Below are positions 16,992 through 26,606 of a stretch of 64,000 bases of DNA, piece after piece. The notes under the pieces were generated by a model. That model did not search any database and was not told the origin of the DNA. It saw only the letters and a program-made list of their open reading frames with translations. The DNA comes from Sphingomonas immobilis (GTDB lineage Bacteria; Pseudomonadota; Alphaproteobacteria; Sphingomonadales; Sphingomonadaceae), in contig NZ_JAUQSZ010000001.1 in NCBI RefSeq assembly GCF_030580995.1, positions 434,001-498,000 of the forward strand, read 5' to 3'. Numbering within the stretch: the first letter of the stretch is position 1; each line of letters starts with the position of its first letter. The position numbers and the translations under genes are program-made.

Positions 16992-18071
16992 ATGGCGATC
17001 TCTCATCGCGACCAGGAAGACGGCGTCCGCAGCGGCGCAGCCACGTTGCGCACCCGCGCAGCGCAGGCAGACGCGCGTGCGGACCGCAGGCTCGCCATCG
17101 CCATCGACGATTTCTTTCTGAGCGACGACGGGCGGCTCGACGACCAGCTTCGCGATGGCCTCGCCCAGTCGCTGAGCGGCCTCGTCGGCACGATCGAGGC
17201 GGCGATTCGCGCGCATGCCGGGCGTCTGCTCGCGGCACGCGGCGGCCCCGCGCTGGCCGGGGCACCGCTCGCGCTCGACCGGCTCGTCGCGGTCGGCCTC
17301 GTCCGCGACAGCGAGCTGATGGGCGAACTCATCGGTCGCGTGCGCCAGACGCAACTCTCCGAGGCGCTCCCGGTCGAATCGCCTGATCGCGCCGATCAGC
17401 CGAGCATGCTCGCCCGGCTCTCGCAATATCCCGATCACGTCGTCGCGACCAACGCCGTCGCGCTGCTCGCCGCCGAGGGGCGCAGGCGCGAGCCCGGCGC
17501 GGGGACGCGCACCGATTTGCCCGCGGAACTCCATCACCGCCTCGTCTGGTGGGTCGCCGCCGCCCTGCGCGACAGCGCGCCCGACGCAACTGACACGCTC
17601 GATCGCGCGCTCGCCGAGGCTGCGCTGCGCAGCGTCGCCGCGCATGACGAGAGCGAGCGGCTGGAGGCATCGGCGATGCGGCTGGCGGCGGCGCTCGATC
17701 CGCGCGCGGAGGAACTCGCGCCGCTGCTGCTCGAATCGCTCGCCGACCGGCGGCTGTCGCTGTTCATCGCCTTGCTCGGCCACGCGCTCGGCCTCGATTT
17801 CGCCGATGCGCGTGACGTGGTGCTGGATCCCGATGCCGATCGTTTGTGGCTGGTGTTGCGCGCATTGGAACTCGACCGGATCGCCATCGCCAGGATCGGC
17901 CTCGCGCTCAGCGACGCCGATCCGCGCCGCGATGTCGAGCGGTTCGCCGATGCGCTCGACGGCATCGCCTCGGTCCCCGCCACCGAGGCGCGCAGCGCGA
18001 TCGCGCCGCTGTTGCTTCATCCCGATTACCGCGCGGCATTGCTCGCGCTCGCGCGCGGCGCACGCGCATGA
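16992..18071 (+). CDS. DUF2336-like alpha-helical protein
   Basis: A 359-residue, almost entirely alpha-helical protein rich in Ala, Leu, Asp and Arg. Its size, helical repeats (for example ALDRLVAVGLVRDSELMGEL and LFIALLGHALGLDFADARDV) and co-location with signalling genes resemble the alphaproteobacterial DUF2336 (COG5330) family, often found beside sensor kinases; I cannot confirm membership without a profile search. No TM or signal peptide is visible. Its stop overlaps the start of the histidine-kinase-like gene as ATGA (18068-18071), so the two are translationally coupled. Confidence 0.5.
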   Translation: MAISHRDQEDGVRSGAATLRTRAAQADARADRRLAIAIDDFFLSDDGRLDDQLRDGLAQSLSGLVGTIEAAIRAHAGRLLAARGGPALAGAPLALDRLVAVGLVRDSELMGELIGRVRQTQLSEALPVESPDRADQPSMLARLSQYPDHVVATNAVALLAAEGRRREPGAGTRTDLPAELHHRLVWWVAAALRDSAPDATDTLDRALAEAALRSVAAHDESERLEASAMRLAAALDPRAEELAPLLLESLADRRLSLFIALLGHALGLDFADARDVVLDPDADRLWLVLRALELDRIAIARIGLALSDADPRRDVERFADALDGIASVPATEARSAIAPLLLHPDYRAALLALARGARA

Positions 18072-19429
18072 ACGCGCATGAGGCGACCCTGCCGCCGGTG
18101 CGCGGCCTCGTCGATCGCGACGGGCGGCTGATCGAGGCCGACCAGCGCCTGCACGATCTCAACGCGCGCGCGGGCGGGCGGCTCGGCGCGACAGTGGCGG
18201 TGCCGCAGATCGCGACGATCGCGCGCCTCGCACAGCGGCTCGGCATCCTCGTCGCGCGCGGCATCGTCGCGGCGGACGGAGAGCGCGACATCGAACTCTG
18301 GGTGCGCGCCGAGCCGACCGATGGCGGCGTTTCGCTCGGCATCACCGGCTGGCGCAGCCGCCCCGAATGGGATGCGCCCGAGACGGTCGACACGCGCGAG
18401 GCGGATTTCGCCGCGATCGACGCCGACTGGTCGTGGGAAACCGACTCCGCGCTGCGGCTGACCTTTCTCTCGCCCAAGGCGGGCCCGCGCCACGGCTTCG
18501 ACGGCGACGCGATGCTGGGCAGCCCGCTCACCAGATTGTTCGCGCTCGGCGAGGACCGCGTCGGCGGCTTCCCGATCCTCGGCGGCCTCGCCATGCACGA
18601 GCATTTCGACGACCAGCCCGCGACGCTGCGCCCGACCGGCGAGCAGGTGCGGCTGGAAGCGCGCCCCCTGATCGACAAGCGCGGCGGCTTCGCGGGCTTT
18701 CGCGGCGCGGTGACGGTGCAGGTCGCCACCCCGGAGCCCGCACCCCGCACCGACGCGACGATCGCCTTCGCCGCGCGCCTCGACGCGGCGCTCCGCGCGC
18801 CGCTCGGCCGCATCATCGCCAACGCCGACAGCATCAACGCCCAGTCCGAAGGCCCGCTGCGCCAGGACTATGCCGATTACGCCGCCGACATCGCCAGCGC
18901 GGGGCGGCATCTGATGGGCCTGGTCGACGATCTCGTCGATCTGCAGGCGATCGAACGGCCCGATTTCTCGGTCGCGTCCGAAGCGCTCGATCTCGCCGAT
19001 ATCGCCCGCCGCGCCGCCGGTCTCCTGTCCGTCCGCGCTGCCGAGGCGAAGGTGCGGATCGATCGCCCCGCCACCGGCGAGCTTCTCCCCGCCACCGGCG
19101 AATTTCGCCGCGCGCTGCAGGTGCTCGTCAACCTCATCGGCAACGCCGTGCGCTATTCCCCGCGCGAGGGGATGGTGTGGGTCCGCGCCGAGCGTGACGG
19201 TGCCTTCGCGGCGATCATCGTCGCCGATCAGGGCAAGGGTATCGCGCTCGCCGATCAGACCCGCATCTTCGAAAAGTTCGAGCGCGTCGATCCGCGCGAG
19301 CCCGGCGGCAGCGGCCTCGGCCTCTACATCGCCCGCCGCCTCGCGCGCGCGATGGGCGGCGACGTCACGGTCGACAGCGCGCCGGGGCAGGGCGCGCGGT
19401 TCGTGTTCACGCTGCCGTATCGGGGCTGA
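18068..19429 (+). CDS. PAS sensor histidine-kinase-like protein without the H-box histidine
   Basis: A 453-residue soluble protein. Residues 1-100 are a sensor-like lead, about 112-220 a PAS domain (WSWETDSALRLTFLSP...GFRGAVTV), about 232-295 a DHp-like region and 340-451 a HATPase domain. The ATPase motifs are intact: N box VNLIGNAVRYSP (354-365), G1 ADQGKGI, F box FEKFERV and G2 GGSGLGLYIARRLA. In the DHp helix the usual SHELRTPL reads DAALRAPL (239-246), so the phospho-accepting His is Ala240. It should bind ATP but not autophosphorylate at the normal site, like DivL-type pseudokinases. It is coupled to the DUF2336-like gene. Confidence 0.75.
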   Translation: MNAHEATLPPVRGLVDRDGRLIEADQRLHDLNARAGGRLGATVAVPQIATIARLAQRLGILVARGIVAADGERDIELWVRAEPTDGGVSLGITGWRSRPEWDAPETVDTREADFAAIDADWSWETDSALRLTFLSPKAGPRHGFDGDAMLGSPLTRLFALGEDRVGGFPILGGLAMHEHFDDQPATLRPTGEQVRLEARPLIDKRGGFAGFRGAVTVQVATPEPAPRTDATIAFAARLDAALRAPLGRIIANADSINAQSEGPLRQDYADYAADIASAGRHLMGLVDDLVDLQAIERPDFSVASEALDLADIARRAAGLLSVRAAEAKVRIDRPATGELLPATGEFRRALQVLVNLIGNAVRYSPREGMVWVRAERDGAFAAIIVADQGKGIALADQTRIFEKFERVDPREPGGSGLGLYIARRLARAMGGDVTVDSAPGQGARFVFTLPYRG

Positions 19430-19444
19430 ACCTAAGCCGCGAGG

Positions 19445-19472
19445 GTCTGTTTGCGACCCATTGCGGACATTC
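19445..19472 (-). repeat. 28-nt GAATGTCCGC...AAACAGAC repeat, copy 1
   Basis: Read on the minus strand, this matches the copy at 26569-26596 in 25 of 28 positions by eye: GAATGTCCGC, then GGGTCG, then AAACAGAC. It lies just upstream of the AT-richer gene at 19496-20026, on the side away from element copy B and in the same orientation as that element. Confidence 0.7.
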
Positions 19473-19495
19473 GCTCTTCGCCGCATCCTGCTTAG

Positions 19496-20026
19496 ATGAA
19501 CGAAGCGTCAAGCCGTTGTTGTTGCGCATCCCTGCCTGACTTGGCCGCAGTGCCGATGGGTGGAGACGGTCTGGACGAGCGAGTGTTCGCGACTGTCGAG
19601 AATGTAGTCGATCATGGCGGAGACGCTTGGTGGTTACACCTATCGCAGTGCCATGCGTGCGGTCAGCATTGGATGATTGCTCAGGAAGAACGCATCTTCG
19701 ATGAGTATTTCCTACGGCGGTTGAGCGTAGATGAAGCCGACCGCATTTTTGTCAATGCCGAATGGCCGGTCGAGTTTCTCAGTTACGAGCGCGTGCTAAA
19801 AACAGGGCACGCGTTGCGTATTCGACCTTGCATCTTCTTGGAGCGCCTCTCCCCGTCGCTGGTTTGGACGGCGGAAGACCTGCGAAAAGAACGGCCCGAC
19901 ATCTCAGTGGAAGAGATCTCGCTTCTGCTCGGTGTCACCGCAACGCAAGCGGGGCGGCTTTTGGTAACAGCGTCATCGGAGCAGGGTTCGTGGTGGCAGC
20001 GGATGCGCCACCGTCTGGGTTGGTAG
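19496..20026 (+). CDS. orphan protein with a small zinc-ribbon-like pair (cargo gene of islet B)
   Basis: A 176-residue protein of unrecognised family. It has a Cys-rich N-terminus (SSRCCCASLPD), a WWLHLSQCHACGQHW segment whose CxxC may bind metal with the N-terminal cysteines, and a helical C-terminal part (EEISLLLGVTATQAGRLLV) with a possible helix-turn-helix flavour. No signal peptide or TM. Base composition is clearly AT-richer than its neighbours: two 60-base lines count 58% and 55% GC against 77% in the end of the preceding gene. It is bracketed by the 28-nt repeat (19445-19472) and element copy B, with its 3' end facing the element. Confidence 0.6.
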   Translation: MNEASSRCCCASLPDLAAVPMGGDGLDERVFATVENVVDHGGDAWWLHLSQCHACGQHWMIAQEERIFDEYFLRRLSVDEADRIFVNAEWPVEFLSYERVLKTGHALRIRPCIFLERLSPSLVWTAEDLRKERPDISVEEISLLLGVTATQAGRLLVTASSEQGSWWQRMRHRLGW

Positions 20027-20047
20027 CGTCTAGTTCGGCGAAGCAGA

Positions 20048-20392
20048 AATGTCCGCTTTCCACCCGATCCCGGACATTCCCGCTGTCCTACACGCAACCG
20101 ATCTGCGATATCGCGCCGACGCTCTTTGAACCGTTGGACCCGCCACTCGCCATTCCCGCGAAAACCGTTCTCGCGTCCGCGCCGCGCGGCCGCCGGAAAG
20201 GGACAACAGACGCAGACGTAGCGTAACTTTGTAAACTTCCGCGTACAAACCGTCCAACACGTGAGCGCCCGTACACCCCGGACCAGTGTGATCCTAGTGT
20301 GACTTTCCGCGCTCGATCAGCGCAATTTCGGAAACGATCGTGGGTGACAGTTTCGATTCAGGTGTCAATCTGTCAACCGAGCTATCACTTTA
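20048..20392 (-). repeat. dispersed composite element, copy B (fills the 20027-20389 gap)
   Basis: Read on the minus strand from the end of the 62-residue gene: module 1 (20392-20348) GACAGATTGACACCTGAATC, module 2 (20340-20322), module 3 (20311-20284) with two CACACT units, then about 190 nt of copy-specific sequence, ATCGCAGATCG, module 4 GTGTAGGACAG (20092-20082) and a hairpin AATGTCCG...CGGACATT (20048-20078). Module 1 contains the stop codon of the adjacent gene (20390-20392). Next in this direction comes the AT-rich gene at 19496-20026, in antisense. No credible gene lies inside the 363-base gap itself. Confidence 0.8.
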
Positions 20393-20578
20393 GCGACGCC
20401 GCGCTCCCCAGATCAGCGCCGCGCCCGCCACTGCGAGGATCGCGCCATAGAGCGCCCACTGCTTTTGCGCGAGCATGAAGCTCGACGCAGGCCACATGAT
20501 GAAGCCCAGGCCCTGGCCGATCCAGAGCAGGCCCATCGTCACCATCAGCGCGCCGATGGTGGCGATGGCGATGCGCAC
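20390..20578 (-). CDS. 62-residue two-TM membrane protein
   Basis: A tiny, mostly hydrophobic protein, MRIAIATIGALMVTMGLLWI..., with two likely membrane helices (about 3-24 and 38-57) and a basic C-terminus (WGARRR). It starts with GTG at 20578, directly abutting the gltA stop (20579-20581), so it is very probably translated from the gltA transcript. The stop codon is formed by the end of dispersed element B. The function is unknown. Confidence 0.55.
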   Translation of the reverse strand: MRIAIATIGALMVTMGLLWIGQGLGFIMWPASSFMLAQKQWALYGAILAVAGAALIWGARRR

Positions 20579-21868
20579 TTAGCGCTTTTCGACGGGAACG
20601 TAGTCGCGCTCGGTCGCGCCGGTGTAGAGCTGGCGCGGACGGCCGATCTTCTGCTGCGGGTCGGAAATCATCTCGTTCCACTGCGCGACCCAGCCGACGG
20701 TGCGGGCGAGCGCGAACAGCGCGGTGAACATCGTCGTCGGGAAACCGATCGCCGAAAGGATGATGCCCGAATAGAAATCGACGTTCGGGAACAGCTTCTT
20801 CTCGATGAAATACGGGTCGCTCAGCGCGATCTCTTCCAGCTTCAGCGCCGTGTCGAAAACGGGGTCGCTGACGTTCATCGCCTTGAACACCTCGCGCACG
20901 GTCTGCTGCATCACCGTCGCGCGCGGATCGTAGTTCTTGTACACGCGGTGGCCGAAGCCCATCAGGCGGAACGGATCGTTCTTGTCCTTGGCGCGGGCGA
21001 TATACTCCGGGATCTTGTCGGGCGTGCCGATCTCGTGGAGCATGTTGAGCGCGGCTTCGTTCGCGCCGCCGTGCGCCGGGCCCCACAGGCAGGCGATGCC
21101 CGCCGCGATGCACGCGAACGGGTTCGCGCCAGACGATCCGGCAAGGCGCACGGTCGATGTCGAGGCGTTCTGCTCGTGATCGGCGTGGAGGATGAAGATG
21201 CGGTCCATCGCCTTCTCGATCACCGGATCAACGACATACTCCTCGGCCGGCACGCCGAAGGTCATGCGCAGGAAGTTGCCGGTGTACGACAGGTCGTTCT
21301 TGGGGTGCATGAACGGCTGGCCGATCGAATATTTGTACGCCATCGCCGCGATCGTCGGCATCTTGGCGATCAGCCGGTGGCTGGCGATCATGCGTTGATA
21401 GGGGTCGGTCACGTCCGCCGAGTCGGCATAGAATGCCGAGAGGGCACCGACGACGCCGCACATGATCGCCATCGGGTGCGCGTCGCGGCGGAAGCCCGAA
21501 TAGAAGTTGGCGAGCTGTTCGTGCAGCATCGTATGGCGGCTGATCGTGTGGCTGAAGGTGCCGAGCTCGTCCTTCGACGGCAGCTCGCCGTTCAGCAGGA
21601 GGTAGCAGACCTCCATGAAGCTCGACTTTTCCGCCAGCTGCCCGATCGGATACCCGCGGTGGAGCAGCACGCCCTCGTCACCGTCGATATAGGTGATCGC
21701 CGAGTCGCAGCTCGCGGTCGAGGTGAAGCCGGGGTCGTAGGTGAACATGCCCGTCTGGGCATACAGCTTGCGGATATCGATGACGTCCGGGCCGACCGTG
21801 CCGGACATGACGGCATTCTCGACATCCTTGCCGGCCACGCTGATTTTCGCGGTCTCACCCATATCCAA
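20579..21868 (-). CDS. gltA: citrate synthase
   Basis: Condenses acetyl-CoA and oxaloacetate to citrate, entering the TCA cycle. The 429-residue protein is a type II (hexameric, gram-negative) enzyme by length and by the N-terminal domain ([20 protein letters not shown]). Catalytic segments are visible: [11 protein letters not shown] with the active His, [11 protein letters not shown] with the second His, and [15 protein letters not shown] with the substrate-binding residues. It lies 10 nt downstream of gltX in a leftward pair, an order conserved in many alphaproteobacteria. Confidence 0.96.
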   Translation of the reverse strand: MDMGETAKISVAGKDVENAVMSGTVGPDVIDIRKLYAQTGMFTYDPGFTSTASCDSAITYIDGDEGVLLHRGYPIGQLAEKSSFMEVCYLLLNGELPSKDELGTFSHTISRHTMLHEQLANFYSGFRRDAHPMAIMCGVVGALSAFYADSADVTDPYQRMIASHRLIAKMPTIAAMAYKYSIGQPFMHPKNDLSYTGNFLRMTFGVPAEEYVVDPVIEKAMDRIFILHADHEQNASTSTVRLAGSSGANPFACIAAGIACLWGPAHGGANEAALNMLHEIGTPDKIPEYIARAKDKNDPFRLMGFGHRVYKNYDPRATVMQQTVREVFKAMNVSDPVFDTALKLEEIALSDPYFIEKKLFPNVDFYSGIILSAIGFPTTMFTALFALARTVGWVAQWNEMISDPQQKIGRPRQLYTGATERDYVPVEKR

Positions 21869-21878
21869 GTCCTTCTGT

Positions 21879-23321
21879 TCAGCTACCCATCTGGTCCGCG
21901 ATCCGGCCGAGGCTCTCGTCGCGCCCGAGCAATTCGAGCACGTCGAAAATCCCCGGGGAGGTTTTCCGCCCGACCAGGGCTACGCGCAGCGGCTGCGCGA
22001 CCTGACCGAGCTTGACCCCTGCATCTTCGGCGACCTGCCGAACCGCGGCTTCGAGTTTCTCCGTATCCCAGCTTTCCACCGCGTCAAGCGCCGCGTGCAG
22101 GCGGGCGAGCAGCGCAGGGGCGTCACCGGCGAGAAGCGCTGCCGCATCGGCCGCAATTTCCAGTGGGCGAGCGCGAAAGAGAAAGGTCGCACCATCCGCC
22201 AGATCGACGAGATTGGCGGCGCGCGGCTTCATCGATGGCATGGCGCGTTGCAGCAATTCTACGTCCTTCGCCGAAAGATCTGGGGCCACGCGCGGTGCGA
22301 TCAGCGCGGCCAGCCGAGCGTCGTCCGCCTCACGGATATAATGGCCGTTAAGGTTCTCGAGCTTCTTGATATCGAACCGGCTTGGTGATTTTCCGATACC
22401 TGCCAGATCGAACCATGCGATCGCCTGTTCACGGCTGATGATCTCGTCGTCACCGTGCCCCCAGCCGAGGCGGAGCAGGTAATTGTCGATCGCCTCGGGC
22501 AACATGCCGAGCTCGTCGCGGTAGAGATCGACCGCGACCGCGTTCTTGCGCTTCGACATCTTGCTGCCGTCGGCGTTGTGGATCAGCGGGATATGCGCAT
22601 AGACCGGCTCGGCCCAGCCCATCGCGCGGTAGATCGGGAGCTGCCGGAAGGCGTTGTTGAGGTGATCGTCGCCGCGGATGACATGGGTGACGCCCATGTC
22701 GTGATCGTCGACCACCACCGCCAGCATATAGGTCGCCGTGCCGTCCGAACGGAGCAGGACGAGATCGTCGATCTCGCTGTTCTGCACGGTGACCTCGCCC
22801 TGGACGCGGTCGTGGATCGTCGTCGCGCCCTCGGTCGGGGCCTTGAGGCGGACGACATACGGCTTGTCGCCGGCCGGCTCGTCGTCGCGCTCCCGCCAGG
22901 GCGAGCGAATGCGCAGCGGCTTCTTGGCGGCTTCCGCCTCGACGCGCATCTGGGCGAGTTCGTCCTGCGTCAGGTAGCAGCGATAGGCCGCGCCCTTCTC
23001 GACCATTTCGCGCGCCACTGCGGCGTGCCGCTCGCCGCGCGCGAACTGGTAGGTTTCCTCACCGTCCCAGTCGAGATCGAGCCAGCGCATCCCGTCGAGG
23101 ATCGCCGCGATCGCCTGATCGGTCGAACGGGCGCGGTCGGTATCCTCGATCCGCAGCAGGAACTTGCCACCCTTCGCCTTGGCATACAGCCAGTTGAACA
23201 GCGCGGTGCGCGCGCCGCCGATGTGCAGATAGCCGGTCGGCGAGGGCGCGAACCGGGTAACGACAGGTGCGGTATCGGACGCGCCGGGAAGGGCCGTCGC
23301 GGTATCTTCAGTTGCGCCCAA
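21879..23321 (-). CDS. gltX: glutamate--tRNA ligase
   Basis: Charges tRNA-Glu (and, in many alphaproteobacteria, tRNA-Gln for later amidation). The 480-residue class I synthetase has the HIGH-type motif [18 protein letters not shown] (residues 25-42) and the KMSKS-type motif [10 protein letters not shown]. About 18 residues precede [11 protein letters not shown], slightly longer than average, so a later start is possible. It is followed by gltA and divergent from comEC with only 26 nt between the start codons, so the promoters must overlap the coding starts. Confidence 0.95.
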   Translation of the reverse strand: MGATEDTATALPGASDTAPVVTRFAPSPTGYLHIGGARTALFNWLYAKAKGGKFLLRIEDTDRARSTDQAIAAILDGMRWLDLDWDGEETYQFARGERHAAVAREMVEKGAAYRCYLTQDELAQMRVEAEAAKKPLRIRSPWRERDDEPAGDKPYVVRLKAPTEGATTIHDRVQGEVTVQNSEIDDLVLLRSDGTATYMLAVVVDDHDMGVTHVIRGDDHLNNAFRQLPIYRAMGWAEPVYAHIPLIHNADGSKMSKRKNAVAVDLYRDELGMLPEAIDNYLLRLGWGHGDDEIISREQAIAWFDLAGIGKSPSRFDIKKLENLNGHYIREADDARLAALIAPRVAPDLSAKDVELLQRAMPSMKPRAANLVDLADGATFLFRARPLEIAADAAALLAGDAPALLARLHAALDAVESWDTEKLEAAVRQVAEDAGVKLGQVAQPLRVALVGRKTSPGIFDVLELLGRDESLGRIADQMGS

Positions 23322-23347
23322 GCGCGCATGCTCCCAGACAGGAATGA

Positions 23348-25648
23348 ATGGCCAGATCAGCCGCCGACGCCCCTAGCACGCACCTCCCGCCGCTTCAAAT
23401 CGCGCGGTGGCTTGCGCCTTTGGGGGGTGCCGGACGCGGGGTGGAGCGATGGCTGGAGGCAGAGCGCGACCAGCTCGTGCTGTGGCTGCCGGTGGCGCTG
23501 GGGGCGGGGATCGCGGCTTGGTTCCTGCTGCCGGACGCGCCGGCATGGATCACCGTGATGCTGGTGGCGGCCGGCGCGGCGCTGGGCGGCGTGGCGATCG
23601 GGCGCGGCGACCGGGCTGGGCGGGCGATCGCGGTCGGCGGGGTGCTGGTGGCCGTTGGCGTGGCGATCGTGTGGTGGCGGGCAGAGAGCGTCTGGGCGCC
23701 GCCGCTGGCCGCGCCGGCGGTGGTGACGTTCGAGGCGCGGGTCGAGCGGATCGAGCCGCTGGTGGCGCGCGATCTGGTGCGGCTGCGGCTGGCACCGCTG
23801 CGGGTGTTGCCGGGGAGCCGCCCGAGCGATCGTCCGCCGCCGACCTTGCCGTCGCATATCCGCGTCAATATCGCCGAGGCGGACGTGCCTGCCGGGCTCA
23901 CGCGCGGCGCGGTGATCTCGCTCGGTGCGCGGCTGATGCCGCCGCCGGGGCCTGCGGTGCCGGGTGCCTACGACTATGCCCGCGTCGCCTGGTTCGACGG
24001 GATCGGTGCGACCGGACGGGGCTTCGCGCCGGTGAAGATCGTGACGGCGGGCGGCGGCGATGCGCTGAGCGGGCTGCGCCAGACGCTGTCGAAGCATATC
24101 CAGACGAGCGCGCCGGGCGGCGCGGGCGCGATCGCGGCCGCGCTGGCGACCGGCGATCAGGGCGCGATCTCGCAAGCGGATGCCGATGCGATGCGCCGGT
24201 CGGGCCTCGCGCACCTGCTCTCGGTGAGCGGGCTGCACATCACCGCGGCGGTGGGCGCGGTGATGCTGCTGGTCGGGCGGCTGCTCGCGCTCTCGCCCTG
24301 GATCGCGCTGCGCACGCGCATCCCGCTGATCGCGGCGGGCGCGGGGGCGCTGGCGGCGATCGGCTATACGCTGCTGACCGGCGCGGAGGTGCCGACGATC
24401 CGATCGTGCGTCGCCGCGCTGCTGGTGCTGGTCGCGCTGGCGATGGGGCGCGAGGCGCTGACGCTGCGGCTGGTCGCGGCGGGGGCGTTCGTCGTGCTGC
24501 TGCTCTTCCCGGAGGCGCTGGCGGGGCCGAGCTTCCAGCTCAGCTTCGCGGCGGTGGCGGCGATCATTTCCTTGCATGAGCATCCCGCGATGCGGCGCTG
24601 GTTCGGGCCGCACGAGGAGGGGCGCGGGCGGGCGATGCTGCGCGGGCTGGCGTCGCTGCTGCTGACCGGCCTCGTCGTGGAGGTCGCGCTGATCCCGATC
24701 TCGGTCTACCATTTCCACCGCGCGGGCGTGTACGGCGCGGTGGCCAACATCGTCGCGATCCCGCTGACGACCTTCGTGACGATGCCGCTCGAGGCGCTGG
24801 CCTTGCTGCTCGATCCAGTTGGGCTGGGCTGGCCGTTCTGGTGGCTGACGGCGCGGTCGCTCGATCTGCTGCTGTGGATCGCGCATGCGGTGGCGGGCTT
24901 GCCCGGCGCGGTCGCGGCGCTGCCGGCGGTGCCGGGCGGGGCCTATGCGCTGATGGTGGCGGGCGGATTGTGGATCGCGCTGTGGCGGACGCGCTGGCGG
25001 AGGCTTGGTGCGGTGCCGCTGGCGGCGGGCGCGATCTGGGCGCTGGCGACGCCCGCGCCCGATCTGCTGGTGACGGGCGACGGCCGCCACGTCGCGATCC
25101 GCACCTCGGGCGGCAACCTTGCCGTGCTGCGCGACCGGGTGGGGGATTATACCGCCGACATATTCTCCGAAAATGCCGGAATCGATGCGGTGCCGGTGCT
25201 GCTCTCCGAACAGCCCGACGCGCGCTGCAGCCGCGACCTGTGCCTGGCGACGCGCACGACCGGCGGGCGGAGCTGGCGCATCCTGGCGACGCGCAGCGCC
25301 TATCTGGTGCCGGCGAAGGAGCTGATCGCGGCGTGTGCGAGCGCCGACATCGTCGTCAGCGAGCGTGGCCTGCCGCGGGGGTGTATGCCGCGCTGGCTGA
25401 AGCTGGACCGTGCGACGCTGGCGACGACGGGCGGCGTGGCGATCGCGCTGGCGGCCGGGCGGACGACGACGGTGCGGCAACCGGGGGACAAGCATCCGTG
25501 GGTGGTCGCGCCGCCCGTCGTGCCGGAGCGTTCGCGGCGGCGGTGGCGGCAGAGGTCGGGCAGGTCAGCGGGAGCGGCGCGCGAGCGAGCGGGCGTCGGC
25601 CAGAGTGATAGCTCGCTTGACAGATTGACGCCTGAATCGAAACTGTAA
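23348..25648 (+). CDS. comEC: ComEC/Rec2-family membrane channel protein
   Basis: A 766-residue polytopic protein of the family that passes single-stranded DNA across the inner membrane during transformation. An N-terminal DUF4131-like region is followed by the competence domain with the signature [20 protein letters not shown] and about ten TM helices. The C-terminal part (about 560-740) occupies the place of the metallo-beta-lactamase domain, but no HxHxDH motif is visible, as in many alphaproteobacterial versions. The last 14 codons ([14 protein letters not shown]) are encoded by module 1 of dispersed element C, so the natural end of the protein was probably replaced. comEC next to lexA and gltX is a known order. 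Confidence 0.9.
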   Translation: MARSAADAPSTHLPPLQIARWLAPLGGAGRGVERWLEAERDQLVLWLPVALGAGIAAWFLLPDAPAWITVMLVAAGAALGGVAIGRGDRAGRAIAVGGVLVAVGVAIVWWRAESVWAPPLAAPAVVTFEARVERIEPLVARDLVRLRLAPLRVLPGSRPSDRPPPTLPSHIRVNIAEADVPAGLTRGAVISLGARLMPPPGPAVPGAYDYARVAWFDGIGATGRGFAPVKIVTAGGGDALSGLRQTLSKHIQTSAPGGAGAIAAALATGDQGAISQADADAMRRSGLAHLLSVSGLHITAAVGAVMLLVGRLLALSPWIALRTRIPLIAAGAGALAAIGYTLLTGAEVPTIRSCVAALLVLVALAMGREALTLRLVAAGAFVVLLLFPEALAGPSFQLSFAAVAAIISLHEHPAMRRWFGPHEEGRGRAMLRGLASLLLTGLVVEVALIPISVYHFHRAGVYGAVANIVAIPLTTFVTMPLEALALLLDPVGLGWPFWWLTARSLDLLLWIAHAVAGLPGAVAALPAVPGGAYALMVAGGLWIALWRTRWRRLGAVPLAAGAIWALATPAPDLLVTGDGRHVAIRTSGGNLAVLRDRVGDYTADIFSENAGIDAVPVLLSEQPDARCSRDLCLATRTTGGRSWRILATRSAYLVPAKELIAACASADIVVSERGLPRGCMPRWLKLDRATLATTGGVAIALAAGRTTTVRQPGDKHPWVVAPPVVPERSRRRWRQRSGRSAGAARERAGVGQSDSSLDRLTPESKL

Positions 25649-25846
25649 GGCGCGATCGTTTCCAGAATTGTACCGATCCGGCGCGGAAGGTCACACTAAG
25701 GTCACACTGATCCGCAGGGTTCGCGCGTCCCTGTGCGGCTGGCGGGGCGAGGGTATGTTGGCGATGAGAAAGAGCGGCCGCGAGGATAGCGCAAGGGCGC
25801 GGGTGTAGGACAGGGGAATGTCGGTAGTGGGTGGAAAGCCGACAGT
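25604..25846 (+). repeat. dispersed composite element, copy C (overlaps comEC 3' end)
   Basis: Forward order: module 1 (25604-25645) with TGATAGCTCGCTTGACAG, module 2 (25653-25670), module 3 (25681-25712) with GTCACACTAAGGTCACACTG, copy-specific sequence, module 4 GTGTAGGACAG (25803-25813) and a hairpin TGTCGG (25819-25824)/CCGACA (25839-25844). Module 1 reads through in frame as the end of ComEC. The AT-rich gene at 25864-26463 follows in antisense. Confidence 0.8.
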
Positions 25847-25863
25847 GGCGAGGCGCAGCTTCT

Positions 25864-26463
25864 TCATTTCGCCGGAGACAGATCGGGTAACTCAGTTAGA
25901 CGAGGCAAAACGTCAGCGTGCGGAGGGTGATCTGGGCCCCGACGTTCGGCGAGGCGGTACGGTACGTACCAGTCGTCAAATTCATCGTTTCCGATGGGGG
26001 ACCTCACCGGCAACATGATAACGTCGTGGGCGGACGGCCCTTGCCAGACAACTCTACAGCGATCGGGCAGATCAGGCGCAGAGACGCATAGTCGCGCTGT
26101 CCCTCGATATGGCTCAACCTTCCAACGCCCGTCGTAAGTTCGACGAGCGCGATGGCACTCGTTCAGCGACCAATCTCCATTCTGGTAAAATGTCTCTAAT
26201 GGCGCGCAACCTCCCATAAAGGTGACGCTCACGGTTATGCCCCGTGCGGGTTCATAGCGTTCATTGAGTTCGAGAGTTCTATTTGCGAACATTGCCGATA
26301 CTTGCGCCGCATCGAGAGGAACCCAGTTAGGTTCTGCTAGCCGCAATGGCGGCGAGCGGGGAGACGCTAGCGTTTGCGCAACGGCCGTGCCAGCGACGAC
26401 GGTGGCTCCGCCCGTAAAGGCTATGAGCGCTTTTTTTAAGCCACGAATACGCCGTCTTGCCAT
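25864..26463 (-). CDS. exported orphan protein (cargo gene of islet C)
   Basis: A 199-residue protein of unrecognised family, starting MARRRIRGLKKALIAFTGGA, a twin-basic signal peptide with likely cleavage after AVA (residue 29). The mature part has two cysteine pairs (GGCAPLE, NECHRAR, RLCVSAPD, DRCRVVW) that could form disulfides, and ends in a polar tail. Base composition is much AT-richer than the flanks (two 60-base lines count 58% and 47% GC). It lies between lexA and comEC, usually adjacent, bracketed by element C on its 3' side and the 28-nt repeat on its 5' side. Confidence 0.6.
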   Translation of the reverse strand: MARRRIRGLKKALIAFTGGATVVAGTAVAQTLASPRSPPLRLAEPNWVPLDAAQVSAMFANRTLELNERYEPARGITVSVTFMGGCAPLETFYQNGDWSLNECHRARRTYDGRWKVEPYRGTARLCVSAPDLPDRCRVVWQGPSAHDVIMLPVRSPIGNDEFDDWYVPYRLAERRGPDHPPHADVLPRLTELPDLSPAK

Positions 26464-26568
26464 CAGCGATCACTCCTCATTCGAAAATATACGAAAGTGG
26501 CGATGGTTCGTCGATGCCTTGGGAAAGTCCGCTAGTGGGGCGTTGACTGCCCTTCCACGAAGCCCGCT

Positions 26569-26600
26569 GAATGTCCGCTAAGGGTCGTAAACAGACGTTC
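26569..26600 (+). repeat. 28-nt GAATGTCCGC...AAACAGAC repeat, copy 2
   Basis: 26569-26596 matches the copy at 19445-19472 (opposite strand) at 25 of 28 positions. With the next four bases it can fold as GAATGTC...GACGTTC. It lies 106 nt upstream of the AT-rich gene's start codon and in the same orientation as element C, mirroring the arrangement at islet B. Confidence 0.7.
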
Positions 26601-26606
26601 GGCCGT

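Noticed and set aside
20048-20392. CRISPR array
   Set aside because: No regular repeat-spacer periodicity and no cas genes; the repeats are composite and occur singly.
19445-26600. Classical integron with attC sites
   Set aside because: No integrase gene is present and the RYYYAAC/GTTRRRY core sites are not visible in the repeats; the cargo genes face the repeats differently from integron cassettes.
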